Shown one piece after another: positions 19,918-29,156 of a stretch of 64,000 nucleotides of DNA. A program made the translations under genes and the position numbers. The stretch is from Archangium lansingense (GTDB lineage: Bacteria; Myxococcota; Myxococcia; Myxococcales; Myxococcaceae). Numbering within the stretch: the stretch's first letter is position 1; each line of letters starts with the position of its first letter. Where the stretch lies: NCBI RefSeq assembly GCF_026626635.1, contig NZ_JAPNKA010000001.1, positions 682,001-746,000 of the forward strand. The letters are read 5' to 3'. Below the pieces are notes generated by a model that saw nothing but the letters and a program-made list of their open reading frames with translations, ran no database searches and was not told the origin of the DNA.

Positions 19918-21512
19918 TGAGACGCCGAGGCCAGACCCTGGTGGTGTTCTCCCTCAGCCTGCTGCTGCTGGTGCTGATGGTGACCATGACGCTCTCCATT
20001 GGCGTGAAGGCCAAGGAGAAGATGGAGCTGCAGACGCTGGCGGATGCCGCGGCCTACTCCAACGCGGTGGCCACCGCGCGCGCCTTCAACTCCATCTCCC
20101 TGATGAACCGGGCGCTGATGGGGACCATGGTGGCGATGACGGGCGTGGAGAGCCTCATCTCCTGGAGCAGCTACTACCGCGCCTCCATCCACGGGGCCGC
20201 CAACGCCTACGACGTGCCCTTCGCGGCGTACGCGGCGATCGCCGCCGCGAGCTGCCCCAACCCCAGCGCCGCCGCGCTCTGCCGGTGCGCCACCCAGGCC
20301 ATGGCGGACATCACCCAGACCCAGAACGATCTGCGGAATGAGGACAGCCAGCTCCGGAGTGATTGGGATCGTCTGGACGAGAGGGCCGGTAAGGAGGCGG
20401 CCTTGCTACAGATCTCCTCCATCGCGAGCGAGCAGAATGATGTCTACACCCAGCTCACCGAGAAGGTGATAGACGCGGGGCTCGCCAAGGCGCTCGTCGA
20501 CGAGGCCAGGAAGGGCTCTCCGAACCGGTTCAAGGATGAGCTCTCGGCGGTGTCGCCCGGCGTCAACAAGCGGGAGCTGGAGGGCGAGTGGGGCTGCTCG
20601 GGAGAGGGCGCCGCCTGCAGCCGCCGCAACGCGGGCAGGAAGCTGCACTTCGTGGATGCCGCCATGGGCAGCCGCGGCTTCGGCTTCGTCACCGGGCGAG
20701 GGCAGGGTGCGCTCATCCAGGCGAAGCTGCAGCGCATCTTCAACCCCCGGGACACGCTCGTGAGCGTCACCAACTCGGGCAGTAGCTACTTCCCCGCCGA
20801 GGGTCGGAAGACGCACTCCGGGCCGACCATCGACGCCACCGAGGTGTGGGGCGATGACCATGGCACGGTGAGCCTCATCTTCAACCGGGGCCAGCCGCCG
20901 TGCCCGACGTCCATTCCCGGCACGGCCGGTGCCGATGCGCATGTTCGCAGCAATCACCTGGACGACAGGGGGGACCAGCACCAGTGGACCGGCGGCAGCG
21001 ACTCCGAAGCGTCCACCTGGCACACCATGGGCTCGTGCACGCAGTGCCCGGGCATCTGGCCCTCGCACATGGACTACAACTACCGCCTGGTGACGCGCGA
21101 GGCGGACAACTGGGGCCAGCCCAAGAACTACGCCGTCATCCGGCGCGACCTCAAGGAGCGCCCCATCAAACGCGCGGACCCGTGGAACCTGCTGTTCCGC
21201 TTCCGCTTCTCCTCGGGCAGCTCGGGGGTGGAGTTCGACAACCGCGGCATCGAGCTGTCCCCGGCCAATGGCGGCACGGACATCTCCAAGGCCACGGCGC
21301 TCTCCGCGGGCATCACCTACTACAAGCGCGCGGGGGACTTCTGGCGGGAGCCGCCCAACTTCCTCAATCCCTTCTGGCGGGCCACGCTCGTGTCGGCCCA
21401 CGTGGACGACCAGGGGAGGAACCAGGACGTGAAGTCGTCGCTCGACGCGGCCGCGCCGTTCGCCGGCGACGTCTACGAGGCGCTCAAGAGGAAGGGGTAC
21501 GAGGGATGGTAA
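19917..21512 (+). CDS. TadG-like (pilus assembly, Tad domain) protein
   Basis: 531-residue protein with the TadG-type N-terminus: RRRGQTLVVFSLSLLLLVLMVTMTLSIGVKAKEKMELQTLADAAAYS, here quoted only as the motif order RGQT...hydrophobic helix...ELQTLADAAAYS, which is diagnostic of the Tad_N/DUF2134 family. The large C-terminal part is predicted to be extracytoplasmic and Cys-containing. It overlaps its TadE-like neighbour upstream by one base and the next gene by 7 bp, so the set is one operon. Function in surface fibre assembly is inferred from the family. Confidence 0.8.
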   Translation: MRRRGQTLVVFSLSLLLLVLMVTMTLSIGVKAKEKMELQTLADAAAYSNAVATARAFNSISLMNRALMGTMVAMTGVESLISWSSYYRASIHGAANAYDVPFAAYAAIAAASCPNPSAAALCRCATQAMADITQTQNDLRNEDSQLRSDWDRLDERAGKEAALLQISSIASEQNDVYTQLTEKVIDAGLAKALVDEARKGSPNRFKDELSAVSPGVNKRELEGEWGCSGEGAACSRRNAGRKLHFVDAAMGSRGFGFVTGRGQGALIQAKLQRIFNPRDTLVSVTNSGSSYFPAEGRKTHSGPTIDATEVWGDDHGTVSLIFNRGQPPCPTSIPGTAGADAHVRSNHLDDRGDQHQWTGGSDSEASTWHTMGSCTQCPGIWPSHMDYNYRLVTREADNWGQPKNYAVIRRDLKERPIKRADPWNLLFRFRFSSGSSGVEFDNRGIELSPANGGTDISKATALSAGITYYKRAGDFWREPPNFLNPFWRATLVSAHVDDQGRNQDVKSSLDAAAPFAGDVYEALKRKGYEGW

Positions 21513-22459
21513 GGCTCCGCGGCAGGGCATCGGAGCGTGGCCAGGGCACCACGGAGCTGGCGCTCGGGCTGCTGCTCTTCGTCACGGTGCTCATCTTCGG
21601 CATCCACTTCGCCGAGATTGGCTATCTGTCCCTCAAGGTGCAGGAGTCGGCCACCAGCGCCTTGTGGGACACCACCAGCGCGAAGATGCACGAGCTGCCG
21701 AGGAACTTCGACCCGCTCACCCAGCTCATCGAGTCGGACAAGCCGGGCCAGCTCGCCACCGAGCGCTACCAGGACTTCGACGGGCGCACCTCGAAGCAGG
21801 GCCGGGCCCGGGTGGTCCAGGTCTTCACCTCGGCCGAGGGCTTGAACGTCACCTGCAGCGCGGCCAACGCCATCTCCTTCGCGCCCTCCGAGTCCACCAA
21901 CGTCAACGTCTACAGGAACGTGGGCGGGATGAGCTGCAACGCCGAGGCGCAGCTCTCCCCCGTGCAGAAGTTCACCCGCCGCTTCCTGGACCGGGGACAG
22001 GGCGCGTTCTTCGATGTCCCCCACTATGCTGCGGGAGCCATCCCCGTGTGCGCCCTGGGCCGCGCGAAGAACGGCCAGTGCGCCGGTGGCTTTGGCATCC
22101 TCCTGGATGATTGGGCACTGTCCAGCGAAGCCGAGTCCCGGGAGTGCGTGCTGCTCAACTGTGCCAACACGGCCTATTACGACTCCGCCGAGGCGGTCTT
22201 CCGGCACAGCAAACACTACCAGGTGAACGGCGACTCGCAGGCCCTGGCGAGCAACATCGTGGGCGCCGCCCCCATCAATCCGGGCAGGTTCTGGATGAGC
22301 TTCCGGGGCATGGGCAGTGGCTTCCTGGAGCGGGAGCCCGGCGGCGACAGCGACACGAACGACTGGGAGACGACTCCGGGCAGGAACAGCCGCACCACGG
22401 AGTACAACACCTCCTTCAACAACCGGCAGACGTGCTTCCTGGGGAACAAGTGCCCGTGA
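21506..22459 (+). CDS. Second TadE-like pseudopilin protein
   Basis: 317-residue protein with the TadE layout: a basic leader (RLRGRASERGQGTTELALGL), one hydrophobic helix (LLLFVTVLIFGIHFAEIGYL), then a long extracytoplasmic domain containing several Cys residues (CVLLNCANTAYYD, CFLGNKCP at the end). Its ATG overlaps the TadG-like stop by 7 bp and its own stop overlaps the next start, so translation is probably coupled throughout. It shares overall form, not close sequence, with the gene at 19102. Confidence 0.78.
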   Translation: MVRLRGRASERGQGTTELALGLLLFVTVLIFGIHFAEIGYLSLKVQESATSALWDTTSAKMHELPRNFDPLTQLIESDKPGQLATERYQDFDGRTSKQGRARVVQVFTSAEGLNVTCSAANAISFAPSESTNVNVYRNVGGMSCNAEAQLSPVQKFTRRFLDRGQGAFFDVPHYAAGAIPVCALGRAKNGQCAGGFGILLDDWALSSEAESRECVLLNCANTAYYDSAEAVFRHSKHYQVNGDSQALASNIVGAAPINPGRFWMSFRGMGSGFLEREPGGDSDTNDWETTPGRNSRTTEYNTSFNNRQTCFLGNKCP

Positions 22460-23187
22460 GCTTCCGGGCTGGCGCGCTGCTGCTGGCGGTGCTGTGGAGC
22501 GCGGGCATCGCGTCCGCGGGGCAGCCCACGGCCTTTACCTGGGATGTGCCCCGGGTGCTGGAGTCGGTGGAGGTGCCGGGGGTGATGCGGGCCGACGGCA
22601 TCCCGGTGAAGCTGCGCTCGGTGAAGAGCGCCGAGAAGCCCCAGGTCATCCTCCAGCACCTGGTGAACCGCTTCGAGGCGGCGGGCTTCTACATTCCCCC
22701 GGACAAGCACCGCACCCAGTGGTTCGCCGAGCCGCAGCTCACCGCGCTGGATACGGATCGGCTCATCTCCTACACCTTCGTGCTGCAGCCCAACCCGGAT
22801 GGCACCACCACGGTGATTCTGGGCGAGGCCAACCTGGGCATGGCCCGGCGCGAGCAGGCCGCCTTCGCCCCCGTCTTCCCCGGGGGGACGGACCTGATGC
22901 AGAGCGAGATGGAGGGCGCTCGCACGATGACGTACCTGGCTTCGGCGGAGCCGCAGAAGGTGCGGGACTTCTACCTGGCGGAGCTGCGTGGGGCGGGCTA
23001 CGCCGAGCTGGACGCCGGGACGTGGCGCCGGGGCGGCGAGGAGCTGCGGGTGTCGGTGCGCCCGGTCAAGGAGGGCCGCGTGGCGGTCATCGTCCTGCGC
23101 CGCATGACCGTCGAGGACACGATGGAGTCGGCCGTCCGGGAAGGCCCACAGCCTGTCAGCTCGAAGGCCGAGCCAGCCAGGCGCTGA
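22456..23187 (+). CDS. Exported protein of the Tad-like operon, unknown function
   Basis: 243-residue protein with a cleavable signal peptide (ALLLAVLWSAGIASAG). I do not recognise the family. The middle holds a pattern of two similar alpha/beta halves: VILQHLVNRFEAAGFYIPP and KVRDFYLAELRGAGYAEL, both of the form V..hh...h..aGf, each followed by short strands. This suggests a duplicated periplasmic domain. GTG at 22456 overlaps the preceding stop (GTGA); another GTG lies two codons upstream. It is the last gene of the Tad-like operon. Confidence 0.7.
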   Translation: MSFRAGALLLAVLWSAGIASAGQPTAFTWDVPRVLESVEVPGVMRADGIPVKLRSVKSAEKPQVILQHLVNRFEAAGFYIPPDKHRTQWFAEPQLTALDTDRLISYTFVLQPNPDGTTTVILGEANLGMARREQAAFAPVFPGGTDLMQSEMEGARTMTYLASAEPQKVRDFYLAELRGAGYAELDAGTWRRGGEELRVSVRPVKEGRVAVIVLRRMTVEDTMESAVREGPQPVSSKAEPARR

Positions 23188-23288
23188 GCCGCCCCAGAGG
23201 GACTCCTCCGCGGGACCGTTGCTGGAGATGCGACGGTCGCTCGCTTGCGGATTGAAGCGCCTGCGGGCCCATGTTACGGCCGGAGGTC

Positions 23289-26183
23289 ATGAGCGACACC
23301 GGCGCACCCCCGAAGGACTACAAGGACTCGGTCAATCTCCCGAAGACGGACTTCCCCATGAAGGGGAACCTGGCCCAGCTCGAGCCGAAGATGCTCGGCT
23401 GGTGGGCGGAGAAGGACATTTGGGGGAAGATTCTCGAGCGGCGCGCGAAGGCCGAGCCCTTCGTGCTGACGGATGGGCCCCCGTACGCCAACGGCCACAT
23501 CCACGCGGGCCACGCGCTCAACAAGATCCTCAAAGACATCGTGGTGAAGTACCGCAACCTGGCCGGCCGCAAGTGCGACTACATCCCCGGCTGGGACACC
23601 CATGGTCTGCCGATTGAGCAGGCGGTGGAGAAGCGGCTGAAGGACAAGAAGATCGACAAGCGCACGCTGGACCGGGAGTCCTTCCTGGAGCAGTGCCGCG
23701 CGTACGCGATGGAGTTCATCGACATCCAGCGCTCGGAGTTCAAGCGCCTGGGCATCCTCGGTGACTGGGACCACCCGTACCGCACGCTCGACTTCTCCTA
23801 CGAGGCGCAGGAAATCAGGGAGCTGGCCTCGTTCGCGAAGCGGGGCATGCTCTACCGGCGCAAGAAGCCGGTGTATTTCTGCGTGTACGACCAGACGGCG
23901 CTGGCCGAGGCCGAGGTGGAGTACGAGGACCACGCGAGCCCGTCTGTGTACGTGGCGTTCCCCGCGGGCCCCGAGGTGGCCGAGAAGGTGCCGGCGCTGA
24001 AGGGGAAGAACGTCTCCTTCGTCATCTGGACCACGACGCCCTGGACGCTGCCGGCCAACCTGGCCATCGCGATGAACGCCGAATACGAGTACGTGTTCTA
24101 CACGCTCGGCGAGCGCGTCATCTGTGTGGCGAAGGACCTGTTGCCCAAGGTGCTGGCCGAGGTGAAGGCGGACGAGCTGGCGGTGAAGAGCGCGAAGCTG
24201 CCGGGCGGCGAGGAGGTCGCGGCGGCCTCGCTGGTGGACCCCGAGCGGATCGTGGCCTACGCGCGCGGAGACGAGCTGGAGGGCTGCACCTACCGGCACT
24301 TCTTCTACGAGCGGCAGGGGCGAATCATCCTGGGCGAGCACGTGACGCTGGAGGCCGGTACGGGCCTGGTGCACACGGCGCCGGGGCACGGCCAGGAGGA
24401 CTACGAGGTGGGCCTGAAGTACGGGCTCGACATCTACAACCCGGTGCGCCAGGACGGCCGCTACGACGAGAGCGTGGGCGAGTGGCTGGTGGGCAAGAAG
24501 GTCTTCGAGGCCAATCCCATCATCGTCGATGCACTGGCTGAGAAGGGCGTGCTGCTCAACGACAAGGGCGACAAGGTCGAGCACAGCTATCCGCACTGCT
24601 GGCGCTGCCACAACCCGGTCATCCTCAGCGCGACGTACCAGTGGTTCATCCCGCTGGACAAGCCGCTGAAGGGCGAGAAGACGTACCGCCAGCAGGTGCT
24701 GGACGAGGTGGACAAGGTGCAGTGGGTGCCCTCGTGGGGGCACAGCCGCATCCGGGGCATGCTAGAGACGCGGCCGGACTGGTGCATCAGCCGCCAGCGC
24801 ACGTGGGGCGTGCCGATTCCCATCGCCTACTGCGAGGGATGCGAGGAGTCGGTCATCTCCGCGGAGCTGATGGAGAAGGTGGCGGCGGCGGTGGAGAAGG
24901 AGGGCGCGGGCGTGTGGTACCGCACGCCGGTGAAGGAGTTCCTGCCCGCGGGCTACAAGTGCCAGAAGTGCGGCAAGACGGAGTTCCGCCGCGAGACGGA
25001 CATCCTGGACGTGTGGTTCGACTCGGCGTGCGCGTTCAGCGCGGTGTCCGATCGGCGGCAGCGGGTGCCTGCGGACCTGTTCCTGGAGGGCAGCGACCAG
25101 CACCGCGGTTGGTTCCACTCGTCCATCCTGGTGGCGGTGGGCACGCGCGACATGTCGCCCTACAAGGCGTGCCTGACGCACGGCTTCGTGGTGGACGGCA
25201 AGGGCGAGAAGATGAGCAAGAGCCAGGGCAACGTGGTGGCCCCGGAGAAGCTCATCCAGCAGTACGGCGCGGAGGTGCTGCGCCTGTGGGTGGCGAGCAG
25301 CGACTACCGCAACGACGTGCGGCTGTCGGATCAGATCATGAAGGGCCTGAGCGAGGGATACCGGAAGATCCGCAACACCATCCGGTACGCGCTGAGCAAC
25401 CTGTACGACTTCGATCCGGCGAAGGACGCGGTGGCGGCGGACAAGTTGCTGCCACTGGACACGTGGGCGAGGGGCCGGCTGGCGGAGGTGGTGGCGCGGG
25501 TGCGCAAGGCGTACGACGCCTACGAGTTCCACCTGGTGTACGCGACGGTGGTGGACTTCTGCGCGGGTGACCTGTCGGCGGTGTACTTCGACATCCTGAA
25601 GGACCGGCTGTACACGACGAAGGCGACGGGGCATGCGCGGCGCAGCGCGCAGACGGTGCTGCACGAGGTGGCGACGGTGCTGCTGCAACTGCTGGCACCG
25701 GTGATGAGCTTCACCGCGGAAGAGGCGTGGCAGTACCTGCCTGGGACGAAGGCCGAGAGCGTGTACCTGACGGACTTCCCGGAGCCGGCGGTGAAGCCGG
25801 ACCCGGCACTGTCCGAGCGATACGAGAAGCTCTTCGCGGTGCGCAGCGCGGTGCAGGGCCTGCTGGAGGCGGCGCGGCGGGACAAGCTGATCGGCGCGTC
25901 GCTGGAGGCGCGGGTGGTGCTGAGCGCGAGCGGCAAGGCGCTGGAGTTCCTCAAGGCGAACGTGGCGGAGCTGCCGGGGCTGCTGATCGTGAGCCAGGTG
26001 GAACTGGCGAACGCGGCGGGCGAGAAGGCACAGGCGTTGAACGTGGCGCAGGTGCTGGGCGAGGAAGTGAAGGCGGAGGTGCTGTCGGCGAAGGGCGAGA
26101 AGTGCCCGCGCTGCTGGACCTACTCCGAGAAGGTCGCCGCTGGCGCCTCGGTCTGTGAGAAGTGCCAGGACGCGCTGAGCTGA
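23289..26183 (+). CDS. ileS: Isoleucyl-tRNA synthetase
   Basis: Class I aminoacyl-tRNA synthetase of 964 residues that charges tRNA-Ile. The HIGH-type motif is in PYANGHIHAGHALNK and the KMSKS loop is KGEKMSKSQGNVV. The CP1 editing domain (TTTPWTLPANLAIA; TAPGHGQEDY) is present, and the C-terminus has a zinc site CPRCW...CEKCQ as in bacterial-type IleS. The ATG at 23289 (SDTGAPPKDYKD...) fits family N-termini and has a GGAGG close upstream; an ATG at 23271 is in frame but has no ribosome binding site. It is monocistronic. Confidence 0.97.
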   Translation: MSDTGAPPKDYKDSVNLPKTDFPMKGNLAQLEPKMLGWWAEKDIWGKILERRAKAEPFVLTDGPPYANGHIHAGHALNKILKDIVVKYRNLAGRKCDYIPGWDTHGLPIEQAVEKRLKDKKIDKRTLDRESFLEQCRAYAMEFIDIQRSEFKRLGILGDWDHPYRTLDFSYEAQEIRELASFAKRGMLYRRKKPVYFCVYDQTALAEAEVEYEDHASPSVYVAFPAGPEVAEKVPALKGKNVSFVIWTTTPWTLPANLAIAMNAEYEYVFYTLGERVICVAKDLLPKVLAEVKADELAVKSAKLPGGEEVAAASLVDPERIVAYARGDELEGCTYRHFFYERQGRIILGEHVTLEAGTGLVHTAPGHGQEDYEVGLKYGLDIYNPVRQDGRYDESVGEWLVGKKVFEANPIIVDALAEKGVLLNDKGDKVEHSYPHCWRCHNPVILSATYQWFIPLDKPLKGEKTYRQQVLDEVDKVQWVPSWGHSRIRGMLETRPDWCISRQRTWGVPIPIAYCEGCEESVISAELMEKVAAAVEKEGAGVWYRTPVKEFLPAGYKCQKCGKTEFRRETDILDVWFDSACAFSAVSDRRQRVPADLFLEGSDQHRGWFHSSILVAVGTRDMSPYKACLTHGFVVDGKGEKMSKSQGNVVAPEKLIQQYGAEVLRLWVASSDYRNDVRLSDQIMKGLSEGYRKIRNTIRYALSNLYDFDPAKDAVAADKLLPLDTWARGRLAEVVARVRKAYDAYEFHLVYATVVDFCAGDLSAVYFDILKDRLYTTKATGHARRSAQTVLHEVATVLLQLLAPVMSFTAEEAWQYLPGTKAESVYLTDFPEPAVKPDPALSERYEKLFAVRSAVQGLLEAARRDKLIGASLEARVVLSASGKALEFLKANVAELPGLLIVSQVELANAAGEKAQALNVAQVLGEEVKAEVLSAKGEKCPRCWTYSEKVAAGASVCEKCQDALS

Positions 26184-26220
26184 GCTGAGCGCGCAGCCGG
26201 GCGCCAATCGCTGACATCAA

Positions 26221-26247
26221 CCCCTCTCTCCCTTTGGGGAGAGGGGG
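26221..26247. repeat. REP-like hairpin, copy 3 (no tail)
   Basis: CCCCTCTC pairs with GAGAGGGG, extended by CCC/GGG around a TTT loop. It lies 38 bp after the ileS stop and could end that transcript. Unlike the other copies it lacks the GGGTGAGGGT tail. Confidence 0.65.
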
Positions 26248-26359
26248 GCGTGCCACACGCGGCGTGCTTGACCGTGGGACGGAGCGTACGTGAGGCCGCT
26301 TCGGATCGCGCAGTCGCTGCCCTTACCAGTTGCTGGCATGTAGGTATGCTGCGTCCCGC

Positions 26360-28990
26360 ATGCCCGCCAACCACTTCCAGCGGATCCACGCCTTCTATCA
26401 CGAGCTGCCCAGGCACTTCTGTGCGCAACTCCGTCTCGCCGTGGAGGCGCGCTCGGCCCCGGATGAGTTCAGCTGCCATTGCACGCTGCTCGAGTCGTTG
26501 ACGACGTACCTCAACGATTTGAGCAACAGCGTTTATCTCGACCGGGCGCTCGATCAGGCGAATGAGGCACTCGAGGCCAAGCTGCGCGGTATGGATCGCG
26601 CGTTGTCCTTCGGTCACCGGATCGGCAGCCTTCGTGATTTCGCGCGGCTCGAGGCAGACATCCAGAAACGGATTCCCGAGCTCGCACAGATCCTGACTGC
26701 CAAGACGCTGCCAAAGGAATGTGTCCGGGCCACCAAGAGCTTCCAGGCCATCAAGGAGGCGCGCGACAAATTCCACATCCCTCCGTCCAGGATTCTCGAG
26801 TACGTCAGGGCGAATGTGGAGCCCGACGACGACAAACTCGGTCGCGGGACACTCGATGCGTTCCTCTCGGTCGTCGTCGATTTCCGCAACAAGGGAGTGG
26901 GGCATCGCTCGGAAGAGACTTGGTTTCCCCAGGACTCCCAATTCTTTCTGCTGCTTAACGGCTTCCTCGCACCGGCGCTGGATGCACTGCTCTCCTGGGA
27001 GCCGCTCCAGGCGGTTCTCACCCGGTACGAGACCGTCGAGGCGGAACTCGACACCCTCGCTGGCAATGCATGCGTCGTGCGGCGCCCGGAACTGCTCGAG
27101 GGCAGGCTTCCGCTGCGCCCCTCGCGGATGAGCCTGCAGCCCCACCAACGGCCCGAGGGGAGGTACCTCGCGAGACGCACTCACGACAGCAGCCTGCTCG
27201 AGGCCGTTGTCCCCTTCCACTCCTTCCCGAAGACGCTCCAGAGCCCTGAGCAGCTCTACCAGCGATACCGCCGCGAGTTTCTCTCCCACTACCTGGACAA
27301 GGGGGTCATCACCCCGAGCCAGCGGCGCGACGAGCTCGACGTACGGGTGAAGAAGCTGGTGCTCTCCGAGGAGCGGGTGCGGGCTGATGAGCGCGAGTTC
27401 CAGCAGTTGGTCGCCGCCTGCTCGAACGCAACCGACAAGGAGGGACAGGACGCCGCGCGGCAGCAACTCGAGCGCCTGCTCGGCCCCGAGTGGGTTCACG
27501 TCCAGGATCGCGTCAAGACGTTGCTCGACCAGCTCCCCACGCGGCGCAAGGACTACATCTATCACGCCATTGAGAACGCTTTCGTGATGAGCTTCGCTCA
27601 GCTCAAAGCAGAGAGCGAGCTGTCCGAGCCCGAACTCGAGAGGGTGCTCGAAGAACTCGAGCGCGAGCGGAAGATCCGGACGCTGAACGCGGGTGACAGC
27701 TACGGGGGCCGCAATCAAGCCTTGTTCAAGCTCCACGACCCGTCGAGACCCGATGGGTTCCGCTCCATCCTCCAGCAGCTTGAGAAGACGGCCTCTCCCA
27801 GGAGGAAACACCCAGAGCTCGTGTGGAAGCTCGTCTCTCTCTGCGGCAAGCTCCTGTCCGACGACGGCTTCCCCGAGCTGCAGAGCGAAGTGCAGGCGCT
27901 CCGCTCTTGCTTCGAGGACGTCGGGACTCAGCAGGGACCGGACGACGAGCGCTCCGCTGATGACGCCCTGTCGGAGCTCTCGCTGCAGATCAACGGGAGG
28001 GATGTCCAGGCGCCCACGGTTCGCGCGCTCCTCGAACAGGTCTGGAAGGAGCTCCAGGCCCAGAACATCGACGTGTCCGCGTCCGTTCCGTTTCTTATCG
28101 GCAAGACGCGCTACCTCGTCAGCGACCGGCCGTTCCACGCCAACGGCAAGCCCTTCGTCATCCCCATTCCGCTCGGCGGGTATGTCTTCGAGGGGAGCCT
28201 GACGCGCGCCCAGGCGCTCAATGAGATCATCCGCTTCCTGGAGAAATCGGGCGTGAAGGCGACCTCGTCGAACGTGGAGGTCGAGTACGAGTCCTCGGAG
28301 GAAGCGCTCGACGACTCGACGTCCGAATCCGACGAGCGGCTTGGCATCATCATTCGCGATGCGACCGGCGCGGAGGAGGAGGTCTCCGGACCGACGGTAC
28401 GGAGCTTTTACAGCAAGCTGCTGTCCTATCTACTTGAGCACCAGTACGACCTCTCCGAGGTTGCACCCATCCGGGTTGGGCGGATCCGCTATGTGCTCGC
28501 GGAGGAGCCGTATCACGCGAACGGCAGGCGCTTCCAATCGACCATCTCCCGGGATGGGTATTACATGGAGACGGACTACACCCACGCCCTGGGGGTGAAG
28601 GTCGCGCTTGAGGTCTGCAAGACGCTCGGCATCTATGCCGTCCCGCTCTCGCAGGAGGACAATGGTCAGGTCGAGCTGGAACTGGACCTGGGTAAGCGTA
28701 CGGTACGCGGCAGCAGCGTACCGGAGTTCTTCACGGCCGCTGTGAGGGCGCTCTATGACGAGGGTCTACTGACCGAGAAGGACATCCCCTATAAATCGGG
28801 CCGGTTGCGTTACTTCATCTCCTCGATCCCGGTACACGTTCATGGCCGGGAGTTCATCAGCCCGGTCGAGGTGAGCTTGGGCGGCGCCACGTACTACATC
28901 GAATCGAACACCAGCCGGACCAACGCGCGCGAGTTCATCCAGAAGCTCTTCACCTCCTGCTCGGCCCCCGCACCCGAGACCACGGCATAG
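26360..28990 (+). CDS. Unrecognised 876-residue protein with three tandem C-terminal repeats
   Basis: I do not recognise the family. No signal peptide or membrane helix is seen. Residues 1-240 are helical and contain FRNKGVGH (Arg176-His182), an Rx5H spacing like the catalytic motif of HEPN ribonucleases. About 395-450 looks like a winged helix (LSEPELERVLEELERERKI). The C-terminus holds three modules of about 100 residues starting near 540, 661 and 771, each with the exact pattern G-x-x-R-Y-x7-H-x-x-G-x-x-F (GKTRY...HANGKPF; GRIRY...HANGRRF; GRLRY...HVHGREF). Codon choice is visibly less GC-biased than in neighbours, suggesting transfer. ATG 26360 is preferred over a TTG at 26330. The gene stands alone between ileS and a dehydrogenase. 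Confidence 0.8.
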   Translation: MPANHFQRIHAFYHELPRHFCAQLRLAVEARSAPDEFSCHCTLLESLTTYLNDLSNSVYLDRALDQANEALEAKLRGMDRALSFGHRIGSLRDFARLEADIQKRIPELAQILTAKTLPKECVRATKSFQAIKEARDKFHIPPSRILEYVRANVEPDDDKLGRGTLDAFLSVVVDFRNKGVGHRSEETWFPQDSQFFLLLNGFLAPALDALLSWEPLQAVLTRYETVEAELDTLAGNACVVRRPELLEGRLPLRPSRMSLQPHQRPEGRYLARRTHDSSLLEAVVPFHSFPKTLQSPEQLYQRYRREFLSHYLDKGVITPSQRRDELDVRVKKLVLSEERVRADEREFQQLVAACSNATDKEGQDAARQQLERLLGPEWVHVQDRVKTLLDQLPTRRKDYIYHAIENAFVMSFAQLKAESELSEPELERVLEELERERKIRTLNAGDSYGGRNQALFKLHDPSRPDGFRSILQQLEKTASPRRKHPELVWKLVSLCGKLLSDDGFPELQSEVQALRSCFEDVGTQQGPDDERSADDALSELSLQINGRDVQAPTVRALLEQVWKELQAQNIDVSASVPFLIGKTRYLVSDRPFHANGKPFVIPIPLGGYVFEGSLTRAQALNEIIRFLEKSGVKATSSNVEVEYESSEEALDDSTSESDERLGIIIRDATGAEEEVSGPTVRSFYSKLLSYLLEHQYDLSEVAPIRVGRIRYVLAEEPYHANGRRFQSTISRDGYYMETDYTHALGVKVALEVCKTLGIYAVPLSQEDNGQVELELDLGKRTVRGSSVPEFFTAAVRALYDEGLLTEKDIPYKSGRLRYFISSIPVHVHGREFISPVEVSLGGATYYIESNTSRTNAREFIQKLFTSCSAPAPETTA

Positions 28991-29005
28991 GGCGCGCGCA
29001 TCTAC

Positions 29006-29140
29006 TCATTGCTTCAGCACCTCAGGCGCGAGCACGAGCGAGCTTCGGCCCTGGGTCGTGAACCCCATGTAGACCCGTGGTCGCTTGCGCGAGCGTGTCC
29101 CCCAGAGTGACATGAGTTCACCACGGCATGGGTGCGTGGC
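29006..29140 (-). pseudogene. Possible 3' remnant of a minus-strand gene
   Basis: On the minus strand the sequence reads as a plausible protein end (SLWGTRSRKRPRVYMGFTT then GRSSLVLAPEVLKQ and a TGA stop at 29006-29008). Upstream it runs into the dehydrogenase gene on the other strand, where the frame is only a shadow. It may be the tail of a gene truncated when the neighbouring large gene or the dehydrogenase arrived. I cannot name the family. Confidence 0.2.
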
Positions 29141-29156
29141 CTGCAGGGGAGAACAC

